A stretch of 64,000 bases of DNA. Source: Chitinophaga ginsengisoli. Lineage in GTDB: Bacteria; Bacteroidota; Bacteroidia; Chitinophagales; Chitinophagaceae. The position numbers and the translations under genes are program-made. Under the pieces are notes generated by a model. The model was not told the DNA's origin, did no database searches, and worked only from the letters and a program-made list of their open reading frames with translations. Where the stretch lies: assembly GCF_003014595.1 (NCBI RefSeq), contig NZ_PYGK01000007.1:186001-250000 (forward strand). The letters are read 5' to 3'. Every line of letters starts with the position of its first letter. Positions within the stretch are counted from its first letter, which is position 1. This document shows, piece by piece, positions 9,585 to 17,256 of this stretch.

Positions 9585-9613
9585 TTTGTGCAAAGTCTTA
9601 TTATGTATCTTCA
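9585..9613 (+). promoter_or_regulatory. Possible promoter of the DoxX-like operon
   Basis: TTTG at 9585-9588 and TATCTTCA at 9606-9613 are separated by 17 bp. The -7 element deviates from TAnnTTTG in its last two bases. It lies 25 bp before the first gene of the operon. Confidence 0.35.
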
Positions 9614-9638
9614 TGGCCTATGAAATCCCACTGTCAAC

Positions 9639-10019
9639 ATGCGGAGCATTTACACTCATAAGATACTGACTTACTTTATTGGACTAATCTGGCTGGTAAA
9701 CGGCCTGGTATGTAAAGTCCTTAACCTGGTTCCCCGGCACGAACAGATTGTAGCCCGGATATTGGGTGGCAGGTATTCAAGGACATTGACAGTAGCGATT
9801 GGATTGTCGGAGATCGGAATGGCCGTTTGGGCACTGAGCGGGATAAAATCAAGGTATAATGCAATACTGCAGATGACCGTTGTGGGGACAATGAATATCC
9901 TTGAGTTTTTTCTTGTCCCGGATTTGCTGCTTTGGGGCAGATTAAATGCCCTTTTCGCATGCTTGTTTGTCCTGACTATCTATTATACCGAATTTAAGCT
10001 AAATCCACATCAGACATAA
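9639..10019 (+). CDS. DoxX-like family membrane protein
   Basis: A 126-residue protein with four predicted membrane helices. WLVNGLVCKVLNLVPRHEQI at about residues 18-37, then IGLSEIGMAVWALSGI and NILEFFLVPDLLLWGR, are characteristic of the DoxX-like family (Pfam DoxX_3 type). Its role is unknown; DoxX relatives are often linked to redox chemistry at the membrane. It is the first gene of a four-gene plus-strand run; the next gene starts 8 bp after its stop. Confidence 0.85.
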   Translation: MRSIYTHKILTYFIGLIWLVNGLVCKVLNLVPRHEQIVARILGGRYSRTLTVAIGLSEIGMAVWALSGIKSRYNAILQMTVVGTMNILEFFLVPDLLLWGRLNALFACLFVLTIYYTEFKLNPHQT

Positions 10020-10027
10020 ATAGCTAT

Positions 10028-10765
10028 ATGTTCTCTGGTCTTAAAAATCATCCCTTTGCTGTTGAGGCATTTTTCGAGCATTCAATAGTATTGACTTTTG
10101 CTGTGGCAAAAGAACAATTAAAACCGCTGATTCCTGCTTGCCTGGAGCTTGATACATTTGATGATAAATATGGATTTATCGCAGTGGCTATGGTGCAGAC
10201 AAAGCAACTTCGCCCGAAGGGTTTCCCCGGATTTATGGGCAATAGCTTCTTTTTAATCGGATACAGGGTATTTGTCAGGTATACTAATAAAGCAGGTAAG
10301 CATCTGCGTGGCTTGTACATCCTCAAGTCCGAAACGAATAAAAGAAAGATGGAAATCCTTGGAAATATCTTTACTCACTATAACTATACAACCACTGATA
10401 TTAAGCAGGTAGAGTCAGGGGATATAAGATTATTTGAGTCTGTTAAGTCGAATTTCAAAGTATCCCTGGATATTGCTGAAGGAGAGGTACCATTGCCGGC
10501 AGCATCACCATTTGCTGATTGGAAAGAGGCACGGCGATTTGCAGGCCCGCTTCCGTTTACGTTCAGATTTGATGCAGAACGGAAAGATGTCCTGATCATT
10601 GAAGGCGTGAGACAAAACTGGACACCCAGACCGATAAAGGTGCTGGACTATCGTTTTTCATTTTTTGAGTCTCTCCGGATTGAAGGTGCTGTACTTGCCA
10701 ATGCTTTCATTATCAGTAACGTTCCTTACTATTGGAAAAAAGGTAAACTGGAAACATGGCAATAA
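10028..10765 (+). CDS. DUF2071 (YqjF-like) protein
   Basis: A 245-residue soluble protein. The order of segments (EHSIVLTFAVAKEQLKPLIP near the N-terminus, then YGFIAVAMVQTKQLRP, RGLYILKSETNKRKM in the middle, and a late LPFTFRFDAE) fits the DUF2071 family, also called acetoacetate-decarboxylase-like YqjF. No enzyme activity is established for most members. Its stop overlaps the start of the methyltransferase gene by 10 bp, so it is translated as part of the DoxX-like operon. Confidence 0.8.
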   Translation: MFSGLKNHPFAVEAFFEHSIVLTFAVAKEQLKPLIPACLELDTFDDKYGFIAVAMVQTKQLRPKGFPGFMGNSFFLIGYRVFVRYTNKAGKHLRGLYILKSETNKRKMEILGNIFTHYNYTTTDIKQVESGDIRLFESVKSNFKVSLDIAEGEVPLPAASPFADWKEARRFAGPLPFTFRFDAERKDVLIIEGVRQNWTPRPIKVLDYRFSFFESLRIEGAVLANAFIISNVPYYWKKGKLETWQ

Positions 10766-11508
10766 GAAGAACTCCGTGTCAGGGTGTGCTCAACATTATC
10801 AGGTTCAACTGGCATTTCTATGTAATATCCTTAATTGCAGTCATACTTACCACTATGGCAGCTGCTTATTTTAAGGGGTTTCCTGTACTTTATTTAATAC
10901 CTGGTTTGCTACTGGCGCCTATTATCACTTCTTTGTTGATATCATTCTATATCTATGATCTTTCTGGTCTGTATCATTTAAATTGGATAAATAATACAAC
11001 AGCAGAACGCCTGATTGTAAATATCCATGCAGGTTTTGATGAAACAAGTCTCTTACTTGGAAACAAGTATAAACATGCGGAACTGCGGATAATTGATTTC
11101 TATGATCCACAGAAACATACAGAAGTTTCAATCAAACGGGCGAGAAAAGCTTATCCGCTTCTTCCGCAGACGATACCCGCTGACGCAGATAAACTGCCAA
11201 TTGAGGATGCCTCAGCAGACAAGATATTCGTTATTTTTTCTGCACATGAAATACGAGACGAGGTAGAAAGAGCAGATTTTATTAAAGAACTTGCCAGGAG
11301 CATAAAGCCCGGAGGAGAAATATATCTGACAGAGCATCTGAGAGATACAGCGAATTTCATCGCTTATAATATTGGCTTTTTACATTTCTACACAAAGAAA
11401 TCATGGTTGGAACTTTTCAGTAAAGCTGACCTGCGGCTTAAGCAGGAGATGAAGCTTACCCCTTTTATTTCGACTTTTATATTTTCAAAGGATGATAATT
11501 CATTTTAG
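10756..11508 (+). CDS. Membrane-anchored SAM-dependent methyltransferase
   Basis: A 250-residue protein with two N-terminal membrane helices (about residues 17-35 and 40-66), then a cytosolic domain of class I methyltransferase type. LRIIDFYDP at about 112-120 stands where the usual SAM-binding Gly-rich loop would be but is not a standard GxGxG. LPIEDASADKIFVIFSAHEI and FIKELARSIKPGGEIYLTEH are the typical post-II and post-III motifs. The weak motif I means activity should not be assumed. The substrate is unknown. It overlaps its neighbours on both sides (10 bp and 17 bp). Confidence 0.7.
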   Translation: MAIRRTPCQGVLNIIRFNWHFYVISLIAVILTTMAAAYFKGFPVLYLIPGLLLAPIITSLLISFYIYDLSGLYHLNWINNTTAERLIVNIHAGFDETSLLLGNKYKHAELRIIDFYDPQKHTEVSIKRARKAYPLLPQTIPADADKLPIEDASADKIFVIFSAHEIRDEVERADFIKELARSIKPGGEIYLTEHLRDTANFIAYNIGFLHFYTKKSWLELFSKADLRLKQEMKLTPFISTFIFSKDDNSF

Positions 11509-11887
11509 AATAATAGGATCCCTTTTGATCGTATTGGCATTTAGTCATGTGGTATTCCCTGGATATTTCAACTGGCGTGAAGAACTCAAGCCACTGAGTT
11601 TGATCAATCGACAGATAATGACTATCCATACATTCTTTATTGCACTTGCTGTCTTTCTTTTGGGCTTGTTGTGCCTGACTTCCGGCAATGAGCTTATTAA
11701 TACTCGCTTTGGAAGGAGGATATCCCTGGGTATGGGAGTATTCTGGATAATCAGGCTTTTTATTCAGTTCTTTGGATATTCATCGGCTCTCTGGAAAGGG
11801 GAAAGATTTGAAACTATTGTACATATTGTGTTTTCGCTGTTATTTGGATATATGAGTATCGTATTTTTTATGACATATGTTTTATAA
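11492..11887 (+). CDS. Four-helix membrane protein, unknown
   Basis: A 131-residue protein with four hydrophobic segments: IIGSLLIVLAFSHVVF, MTIHTFFIALAVFLLGLLCL, the LGMGVFWIIRLFI region and IVHIVFSLLFGYMSIVFF. I do not recognise a named family. It is the last gene of the operon, overlaps the methyltransferase end by 17 bp and is followed by a hairpin. Its consistent overlap suggests it acts at the membrane together with the methyltransferase and the DoxX-like protein, which is an inference from context. Confidence 0.7.
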   Translation: MIIHFRIIGSLLIVLAFSHVVFPGYFNWREELKPLSLINRQIMTIHTFFIALAVFLLGLLCLTSGNELINTRFGRRISLGMGVFWIIRLFIQFFGYSSALWKGERFETIVHIVFSLLFGYMSIVFFMTYVL

Positions 11888-11891
11888 AACA

Positions 11892-11916
11892 CTGCCGGAG
11901 ATGATGTTTCCGGCAG
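11892..11916. terminator. Hairpin between convergent genes
   Basis: An 8-bp perfect stem (CTGCCGGA with TCCGGCAG) and a 9-nt loop in the 38-bp gap between the membrane protein and the SDR gene, followed by a short T-rich stretch on the plus strand. Confidence 0.55.
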
Positions 11917-11925
11917 CGTTGATTT

Positions 11926-12663
11926 TTACCAGGGACATTGCTGAGGTGCAGGAAAATATTCCTCACTAAAAAATCCTCCTGTTGGCCCATCATTCCCTAT
12001 CATTGCATATTTAGCAATTCTTTCTCCTGCTTCTGCTGCGGTACTTGTGCCCTGGTGGTTGGTAAAGTCGGTTTGCGTCCATCCCGGACAGACTGCATTC
12101 ACCTTAAACGAGGTATCCCTGAGTTCGTAAGCAAGGTGAATAGTGTACATATTCAAGGCAGACTTGGACGACTGGTACATAGCATATCTCGTTGGATAGT
12201 TGCTATTGGTCAGGTCTGCCGCCAATGTGAGTGATGCCATACTGGTGCTTACATTCACAATGCGGGGTGCTGTTGCGTTTTTCAGTAAACCAATAAATGC
12301 CTGTGTAACGCGGATGACCCCGAACAGGTTGGTTTCATATACTTCCTGAAATTGACCGACAGTGGACTCGATGGCAGATTGCTGAAATGCGCCTGAAATG
12401 CCTGCATTGTTCACCAGTACATCCAGTACAGCTGTTTTTTCACTTATTACCTTATGGGCTGCAGCAACCGATTCCGGATTAGTGACATCCAGCTGTATGG
12501 CTGTGATGTTATTGATTCCCTGCGATTGGAGATGCTGGGCTGCAGATAAACCTTTTTCCAGGTTACGGCTACCCATATAAACAAAATAGCCGTTTTGTGC
12601 AAGTTGTTTCGCTACTTCTAAGCCAATGCCTTTATTGGCGCCCGTTACTAATGCTGACTTCAT
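11926..12663 (-). CDS. Short-chain dehydrogenase/reductase
   Basis: A 245-residue classical SDR. The TGANKGIG nucleotide-binding motif is near residue 7, NNAG near 85, and a catalytic Ser/YxxxK region reads YAMYQSSKSALNMYT, with PGWTQTDF behind it. These enzymes oxidise or reduce hydroxyl/keto groups with NAD(P). The substrate cannot be read from the sequence; the C-terminal GPTGGFFSEE is like carbonyl-reductase members. The longest frame starts at a TTG (12684); I chose the ATG at 12663 because it gives the usual MKSALVTGA start. The AraC gene lies 61 bp upstream on the same strand and probably regulates it. Confidence 0.9.
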   Translation of the reverse strand: MKSALVTGANKGIGLEVAKQLAQNGYFVYMGSRNLEKGLSAAQHLQSQGINNITAIQLDVTNPESVAAAHKVISEKTAVLDVLVNNAGISGAFQQSAIESTVGQFQEVYETNLFGVIRVTQAFIGLLKNATAPRIVNVSTSMASLTLAADLTNSNYPTRYAMYQSSKSALNMYTIHLAYELRDTSFKVNAVCPGWTQTDFTNHQGTSTAAEAGERIAKYAMIGNDGPTGGFFSEEYFPAPQQCPW

Positions 12664-12724
12664 TGTTGTTATTATTTGAAGCAAAACTAGCAGTCAGAAA
12701 AACGGCGGGCAGGGACAAATCATT

Positions 12725-13603
12725 TTATTTATGGGACAAATCGCGTAGATCTGTCAGATATGTGCTGACACTCTTGCCAGTACTTTTTTTGAAAAGCCTG
12801 GAGAAATAGCCCGGATCATTAAAGCCCAGGTCATAGGCCAGCTCTTTTACCGAAACATCGGAGTATTGCAGCTTCCGTTGCGCTTCCTGTATTAGCCGGT
12901 TAATGATCCATTCTTTGGGAGAAAGACCTGAGAACTCTTTTACAATATTATAAAGGCTGCTTGTAGTCATCGACAACTTTGCAGCGATGGTATGTACATC
13001 GTGTTGCTCTGTCAGATGCGTTTCCACGGCGAGTTTAAATTCTATATATTTTGAAAGCCTTGAGCCGGAGATAATTTCGTGGTCTGTATGTTGGAAGTAG
13101 GCCTTATTAAATTCGAATAACAGGATATTTAAATAGGTTAGAATGACTTCTACATTTTTTTGCTTTTCAGGAGAATGAACCAGTTGAAATAGAATATTAA
13201 AGATGGCTTTTACTCTTTGTTTGGAAGCCGGATCGAAAGCGATGAGGCTTGAATTCAATGGATTGTGCAGGAAAGGGTAGGATTGCGGCAGGAGTGCCAA
13301 TAGGCTTTCATCAAATCCGAAGTTATTATACCGGTTGTTCTTGTTTTTCGGTGAATTGTCGAAAATCTGATTAGGAAAGCCGCAGACCATCTGACTATCG
13401 GACAGCGTGATATCCTGTGAATCCGCATGATAGGTGGCTGTCCCCTGATCCATAAAAACAAAGTAATAGAATGCCAGCTTATGTGGTTGAAGTAAGATCT
13501 GCAAAACGTCTTCAGGGATGGCAATTTTACAGTTTTCGTTCAATGTAAGCGGTAATTTATTGTGATGCTTAAACTTACTCAGTAGTCCTTTGGTTTCTTG
13601 CAT
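12725..13603 (-). CDS. AraC family transcriptional regulator
   Basis: A 292-residue protein with an N-terminal sensing domain of about 180 residues and a C-terminal AraC DNA-binding domain of two helix-turn-helix units: HTIAAKLSMTTSSLYNIVKE, then ELAYDLGFNDPGYFSRLFKK. The signal is unknown. It is on the same strand as, and just upstream of, the SDR gene. AraC-SDR pairs of this kind are common in Bacteroidota, so control of the SDR gene is the simplest reading. Confidence 0.9.
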   Translation of the reverse strand: MQETKGLLSKFKHHNKLPLTLNENCKIAIPEDVLQILLQPHKLAFYYFVFMDQGTATYHADSQDITLSDSQMVCGFPNQIFDNSPKNKNNRYNNFGFDESLLALLPQSYPFLHNPLNSSLIAFDPASKQRVKAIFNILFQLVHSPEKQKNVEVILTYLNILLFEFNKAYFQHTDHEIISGSRLSKYIEFKLAVETHLTEQHDVHTIAAKLSMTTSSLYNIVKEFSGLSPKEWIINRLIQEAQRKLQYSDVSVKELAYDLGFNDPGYFSRLFKKSTGKSVSTYLTDLRDLSHK

Positions 13604-13761
13604 TGGTCATCAATTGTCAGTGTTCCTGGCAAAGATATGTCATACCGCATGCAGTTGGTGAATTTTATCTGGCGCGGCTACCTCGTTCATCACCCGGTTT
13701 GCTTCGCTTATGTACTTTGCCGGCTGACATATGCCAGAAATGTATTTCCTTTGAATACAGC

Positions 13762-14793
13762 ATGAAACGACTCTCATTATATTGGAAATGTCAACTGGCT
13801 GGATGGTCAGCAGCTTCGTTATACTGGGCGTACACCGGATGGCGGGGACAAGGGTTTCTGTGGTCGCTGGGGATATTATACTTTATATCGGATGTCGTGT
13901 TGTATATTTTACTGACGCATACTTACCGTAATATGGTGCTACGGCAGGGATGGCACCGTTTGTCATTGCGACAATTGTTGCCAAGGATTATTCCCGCGGA
14001 TCTGCTGTTGGGAGTTCTTTTTATGATCACCACTATCGGTAAGATCTATCTGTTACGGGAGTGGGTGACGGGATTTGTACCCCCTTTCCCGGTATTCTTT
14101 GAAGAGAACTGGCTGGCTGTTTTAATGGCAGGGTTGCGGTTGATGACGATCTGGGTATTGGCATATCATTTATATCATTACGCACAGCGGGAGATCACCA
14201 TTGCAAAGGAGAACGCGCGTTTGGAAGTGATCTCTAAAGAAGCGCAGCTTAACAGTTTATCTGCGCAGTTAAATCCGCATTTCTTTTTTAATTCCCTTAA
14301 TAATATCAAGTCATTGATCATTGAAAACCCCATGGCTGCAAGGCGTGCCGTGGATTTGCTGGCAGATTTGTTGCGGTCATCACTCTATGGCAGGGATAAG
14401 ATGCTGGTGACATTAGGGGAAGAAATGGACCTGGTGAAAGACTACCTGGAGTTGGAGAAACTGAGACTGGAAGAACGTTTGGAGGCACAGTTGTCTATAG
14501 ATGAAACTTTGTTGGATCAACAGGTGCCAAGGTTATGTATTCAGACATTGGTAGAGAACGCGATCAAACATGGGGGAGGAACGATTGTGATAGAAATAAG
14601 CAGAAAGGGAGAGTGTATTGCTGTCCGGGTGCAGAATCCCGGAAAGTTGGATACAGGAAAGTCTTCAACAGGACTGGGCTTGAAGAACCTACGGGAAAGG
14701 ATGCAGTTACAGTATCCGGGGCAGGGTGTTTTTGCTATCAATGAGCATAGCAATGGAATCATTTTAGCCACCCTTTTAATTCCTTGTGTATGA
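13762..14793 (+). CDS. LytS-type sensor histidine kinase
   Basis: A 343-residue membrane kinase. Four hydrophobic helices fill the first 130 residues, then a short coiled coil, then the His_kinase domain with LNPHFFFNSLNN (phospho-accepting His near residue 171) and an ATPase domain with ENAIKHG and GLGLKNLRERM. There is no large extracellular sensor, so the signal is probably sensed in the membrane. The longest frame begins at a TTG (13603) that overlaps the AraC start codon; the ATG at 13762 gives a normal start. It overlaps the response regulator gene in an ATGA at 14790-14793, so the two form one unit. Confidence 0.9.
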   Translation: MKRLSLYWKCQLAGWSAASLYWAYTGWRGQGFLWSLGILYFISDVVLYILLTHTYRNMVLRQGWHRLSLRQLLPRIIPADLLLGVLFMITTIGKIYLLREWVTGFVPPFPVFFEENWLAVLMAGLRLMTIWVLAYHLYHYAQREITIAKENARLEVISKEAQLNSLSAQLNPHFFFNSLNNIKSLIIENPMAARRAVDLLADLLRSSLYGRDKMLVTLGEEMDLVKDYLELEKLRLEERLEAQLSIDETLLDQQVPRLCIQTLVENAIKHGGGTIVIEISRKGECIAVRVQNPGKLDTGKSSTGLGLKNLRERMQLQYPGQGVFAINEHSNGIILATLLIPCV

Positions 14794-15473
14794 ATAGGAT
14801 CCGTGTGATCATTATCGATGATGAGCGTGCAGCGCGCAATGAAATGAAAAGGTTGCTGGCGCCTTATACGGAGCTGGAGGTGGTGGGAGAGGCAAAGGAT
14901 GCGGCAGCAGCCAAAGTACAAATAGAACTGCATCGGCCGGATCTGATCTTTTTAGATATCCGTATGCCGGGTGCATCAGGCTTTGATCTGCTGGAATCAT
15001 TGAGCGAGGTGCCGGAGGTTATTTTTATGACGGCCTACGATACCTATGCCGTGCAGGCTTTTGACCTCAACGCATTGGATTACCTGATGAAGCCTGTTCG
15101 TGAAGAGCGTTTTACCAGAGCGATTGAGAAGGCGTTGAATAAGATAAAGGTGGCAGACCGGCGTGTCTTTATCAGAGATGGGAATAAATGCTATTTCATT
15201 GAGGTTGGGAAATTGCGTTTGATTGAGTCTGCGGGCAATTACGTCTGCCTGTATTTTGAAGATAAGAAAGTATTGATGAAACATTCCCTCAGCCAACTGG
15301 AAGAAAAGTTTGGGCTCTTCCGGATCAACCGTACACAACTGGTCAACACCGATTATATACAACACGTTTATCCGCCGGTGAATGGCAGGATAAAGATCAC
15401 ACTTCACACCGGCGAGCAGCTGGAGCTGTCTGACAGGCAATCTGTCAAATTCAGGAACAGCGGCCGCTTCTAA
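14790..15473 (+). CDS. LytTR family response regulator
   Basis: A 227-residue regulator. The receiver domain has IIIDDERAARN at the start, the phospho-accepting Asp in LIFLDIRMPG near residue 55, FMTAYD and a late LMKPV Lys. The C-terminal LytTR DNA-binding domain has GNYVCLYFEDKKVLMKHSL and FRINRTQLVNTDYI. It is the partner of the LytS-type kinase, with which it shares an ATGA overlap that fixes the start at 14790 rather than the upstream TTG. The secreted hydrolase gene starts 12 bp after its stop. Confidence 0.92.
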   Translation: MNRIRVIIIDDERAARNEMKRLLAPYTELEVVGEAKDAAAAKVQIELHRPDLIFLDIRMPGASGFDLLESLSEVPEVIFMTAYDTYAVQAFDLNALDYLMKPVREERFTRAIEKALNKIKVADRRVFIRDGNKCYFIEVGKLRLIESAGNYVCLYFEDKKVLMKHSLSQLEEKFGLFRINRTQLVNTDYIQHVYPPVNGRIKITLHTGEQLELSDRQSVKFRNSGRF

Positions 15474-15485
15474 TCAACAACAAAT

Positions 15486-17174
15486 ATGAAAAGAATTTTT
15501 CGGCTGGTACTGCCATGGCTGTTGCTCAGTCATGCGGCATGGGCACAGTATTTAATTCAGGATAGCATCCTGCTTAGAACACCAGATGGTGCAACATTAT
15601 CGGTGATGGTGGTCAGAAAGAAAGATGTGAAGGAGCCACTACCTGCCGTGTTATATTTTACTATTTATAGTAACCCTGCGCGATACCTGAAAGAGGCAAA
15701 GCTGGTTGCAGAGCGAGGTTATGTCAGCGTAACGGCAGAGGCAAGGGGCAAACGTCTGAGTCCGGATGCCGTTGCTCCTTATGAACATGAGGCCAGGGAT
15801 GTAAACGTGGTGATAGACTGGATCAGTAAACAGCGATGGTGCAATGGGAGCGTAGGGATGTATGGCGGTAGTTATACCGGTTTTGCACAATGGGCAGCTA
15901 CGAAGCATTTACATCCTGCATTGAAGACGATCGTGCCTTATGTGGCAGCAATACCAGGACAGGGTTTGCCGATGGAGAATAATGTTTTCCTGAATGCTAA
16001 TTATCAGTGGGCGTTCTATGTGACCCATAATAAGTATCTGGATACGGCGGTTAATAATGATTGGCAGCGGTGGCAAAGAATGCGCAATACCTGGTTCGCG
16101 ACAGGTGCAGCTTATCGTAGTATCGATAGCATTGACGGTGAGCCTAATCCATTGCTGCAACGTTGGCTGCAACATCCTGCTTATGATGCATACTGGCAGG
16201 CAATGGTGCCTTATAAAGAAGACTTTGCCCGGATCAATATTCCTGTGCTGACGATAGAGGGCTATTATGATGATGGACAAATATCGGGTCTGCGGTATAT
16301 GCGCGAGCATCTTAAATACAATAAGCATGCAGTGCATTACCTGATCATCGGGCCATATGATCATTTTAGCACACAGACGGGCGGGAAGGCCGTGCTGCGC
16401 GATTATACAGTAGATACTGTTGCGCTGATAGATACGCGGGAAATCACGTTCCAATGGCTCGATTATATATTGCGGGGAGGTCTTAAACCTGCTATACTGA
16501 AAGACAAAGTCAACTATGAAGTGATGGGTGCCAATAAATGGAGACATGCACCCTCGCTGGAGGAAATGAGTGATACGACATTGACATTTTATTTATCTGA
16601 CAATCATCAGCTGGTGAATAAGAAGCCCGTGCGCCGGGAATCTTTGTTACAGACCGTAGATCTGGCGGACAGAGGAAGTTTTAATAATGACTACTATCCT
16701 GACCCGATCATCCGCAAGCAGCTTCGGCGACAGACTGGCTTGTATTATATCAGCGAGCCGTTTGATGCGCCTGTAACCGTGAATGGTGCTTTTTATGGGA
16801 AGCTCAGGTCGGTGATCAATAAAAAGGACATGCATATAGGCGTTACTTTGTATGAGGTGACACCTGATGGGCAGTATTTTGAGTTGTCCTATTTCTTAGG
16901 ATGTGCGAGCTATGCAAAAGACCCTACACACCGGCAGTTGTTGCAGCCGGGTAGGGTAGAAGATATTCCTTTTACAGAAACCAGACTGGTGAGCCGCCAG
17001 CTTAGTAAGGGCAGCCGTTTACTGGTGATGCTGGATGTTGATAAGAATCCATTTGCTGAGATCAATTACGGTACAGGAAAGGATGTTAGCCGGGAGACAA
17101 TAGCAGACGCTGGCGCTCCTTTGCAGATACACTGGCAGAATGATAGTTATATCTGCGTACCCATTGCACGGTAG
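15486..17174 (+). CDS. Secreted CocE/NonD family hydrolase
   Basis: A 562-residue protein with a signal peptide (MKRIFRLVLPWLL...HAAWAQ). The alpha/beta-hydrolase core has GMYGGSYTGFAQW, in which the Ser near residue 127 is the nucleophile, an acid in GYYDDGQISG, and the His in IIGPYDHF near residue 294. The remaining 250 residues are the beta-sandwich typical of X-Pro dipeptidyl-peptidase C-terminal domains. The family includes Xaa-Pro peptidases, cocaine esterase and acylases; the natural substrate is unknown. It follows the LytTR regulator by 12 bp and is probably co-transcribed with the two-component pair, which is unusual for a secreted enzyme. Confidence 0.9.
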   Translation: MKRIFRLVLPWLLLSHAAWAQYLIQDSILLRTPDGATLSVMVVRKKDVKEPLPAVLYFTIYSNPARYLKEAKLVAERGYVSVTAEARGKRLSPDAVAPYEHEARDVNVVIDWISKQRWCNGSVGMYGGSYTGFAQWAATKHLHPALKTIVPYVAAIPGQGLPMENNVFLNANYQWAFYVTHNKYLDTAVNNDWQRWQRMRNTWFATGAAYRSIDSIDGEPNPLLQRWLQHPAYDAYWQAMVPYKEDFARINIPVLTIEGYYDDGQISGLRYMREHLKYNKHAVHYLIIGPYDHFSTQTGGKAVLRDYTVDTVALIDTREITFQWLDYILRGGLKPAILKDKVNYEVMGANKWRHAPSLEEMSDTTLTFYLSDNHQLVNKKPVRRESLLQTVDLADRGSFNNDYYPDPIIRKQLRRQTGLYYISEPFDAPVTVNGAFYGKLRSVINKKDMHIGVTLYEVTPDGQYFELSYFLGCASYAKDPTHRQLLQPGRVEDIPFTETRLVSRQLSKGSRLLVMLDVDKNPFAEINYGTGKDVSRETIADAGAPLQIHWQNDSYICVPIAR

Positions 17175-17202
17175 GGATGTAACAGATTTAATGATTTGCT
17201 AA

Positions 17203-17234
17203 TTTGTAAATGCTGGCATTGGAACATATATTTG
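17203..17234 (+). promoter_or_regulatory. Consensus Bacteroidota promoter for the GT39 gene
   Basis: TTTG at 17203-17206 and TATATTTG at 17227-17234 are separated by 20 bp. Both match the sigma-ABfr consensus. The expected start is near 17241, giving a short leader before the ATG at 17257. Confidence 0.7.
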
Positions 17235-17256
17235 TTCGATACAATCATTTACGTAC

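Noticed and set aside
15909..16547. 212-codon open frame antisense to the CocE-type hydrolase
   Set aside because: It mirrors a well-supported gene on the other strand, has an odd composition rich in His and Ile, and has no start signals.
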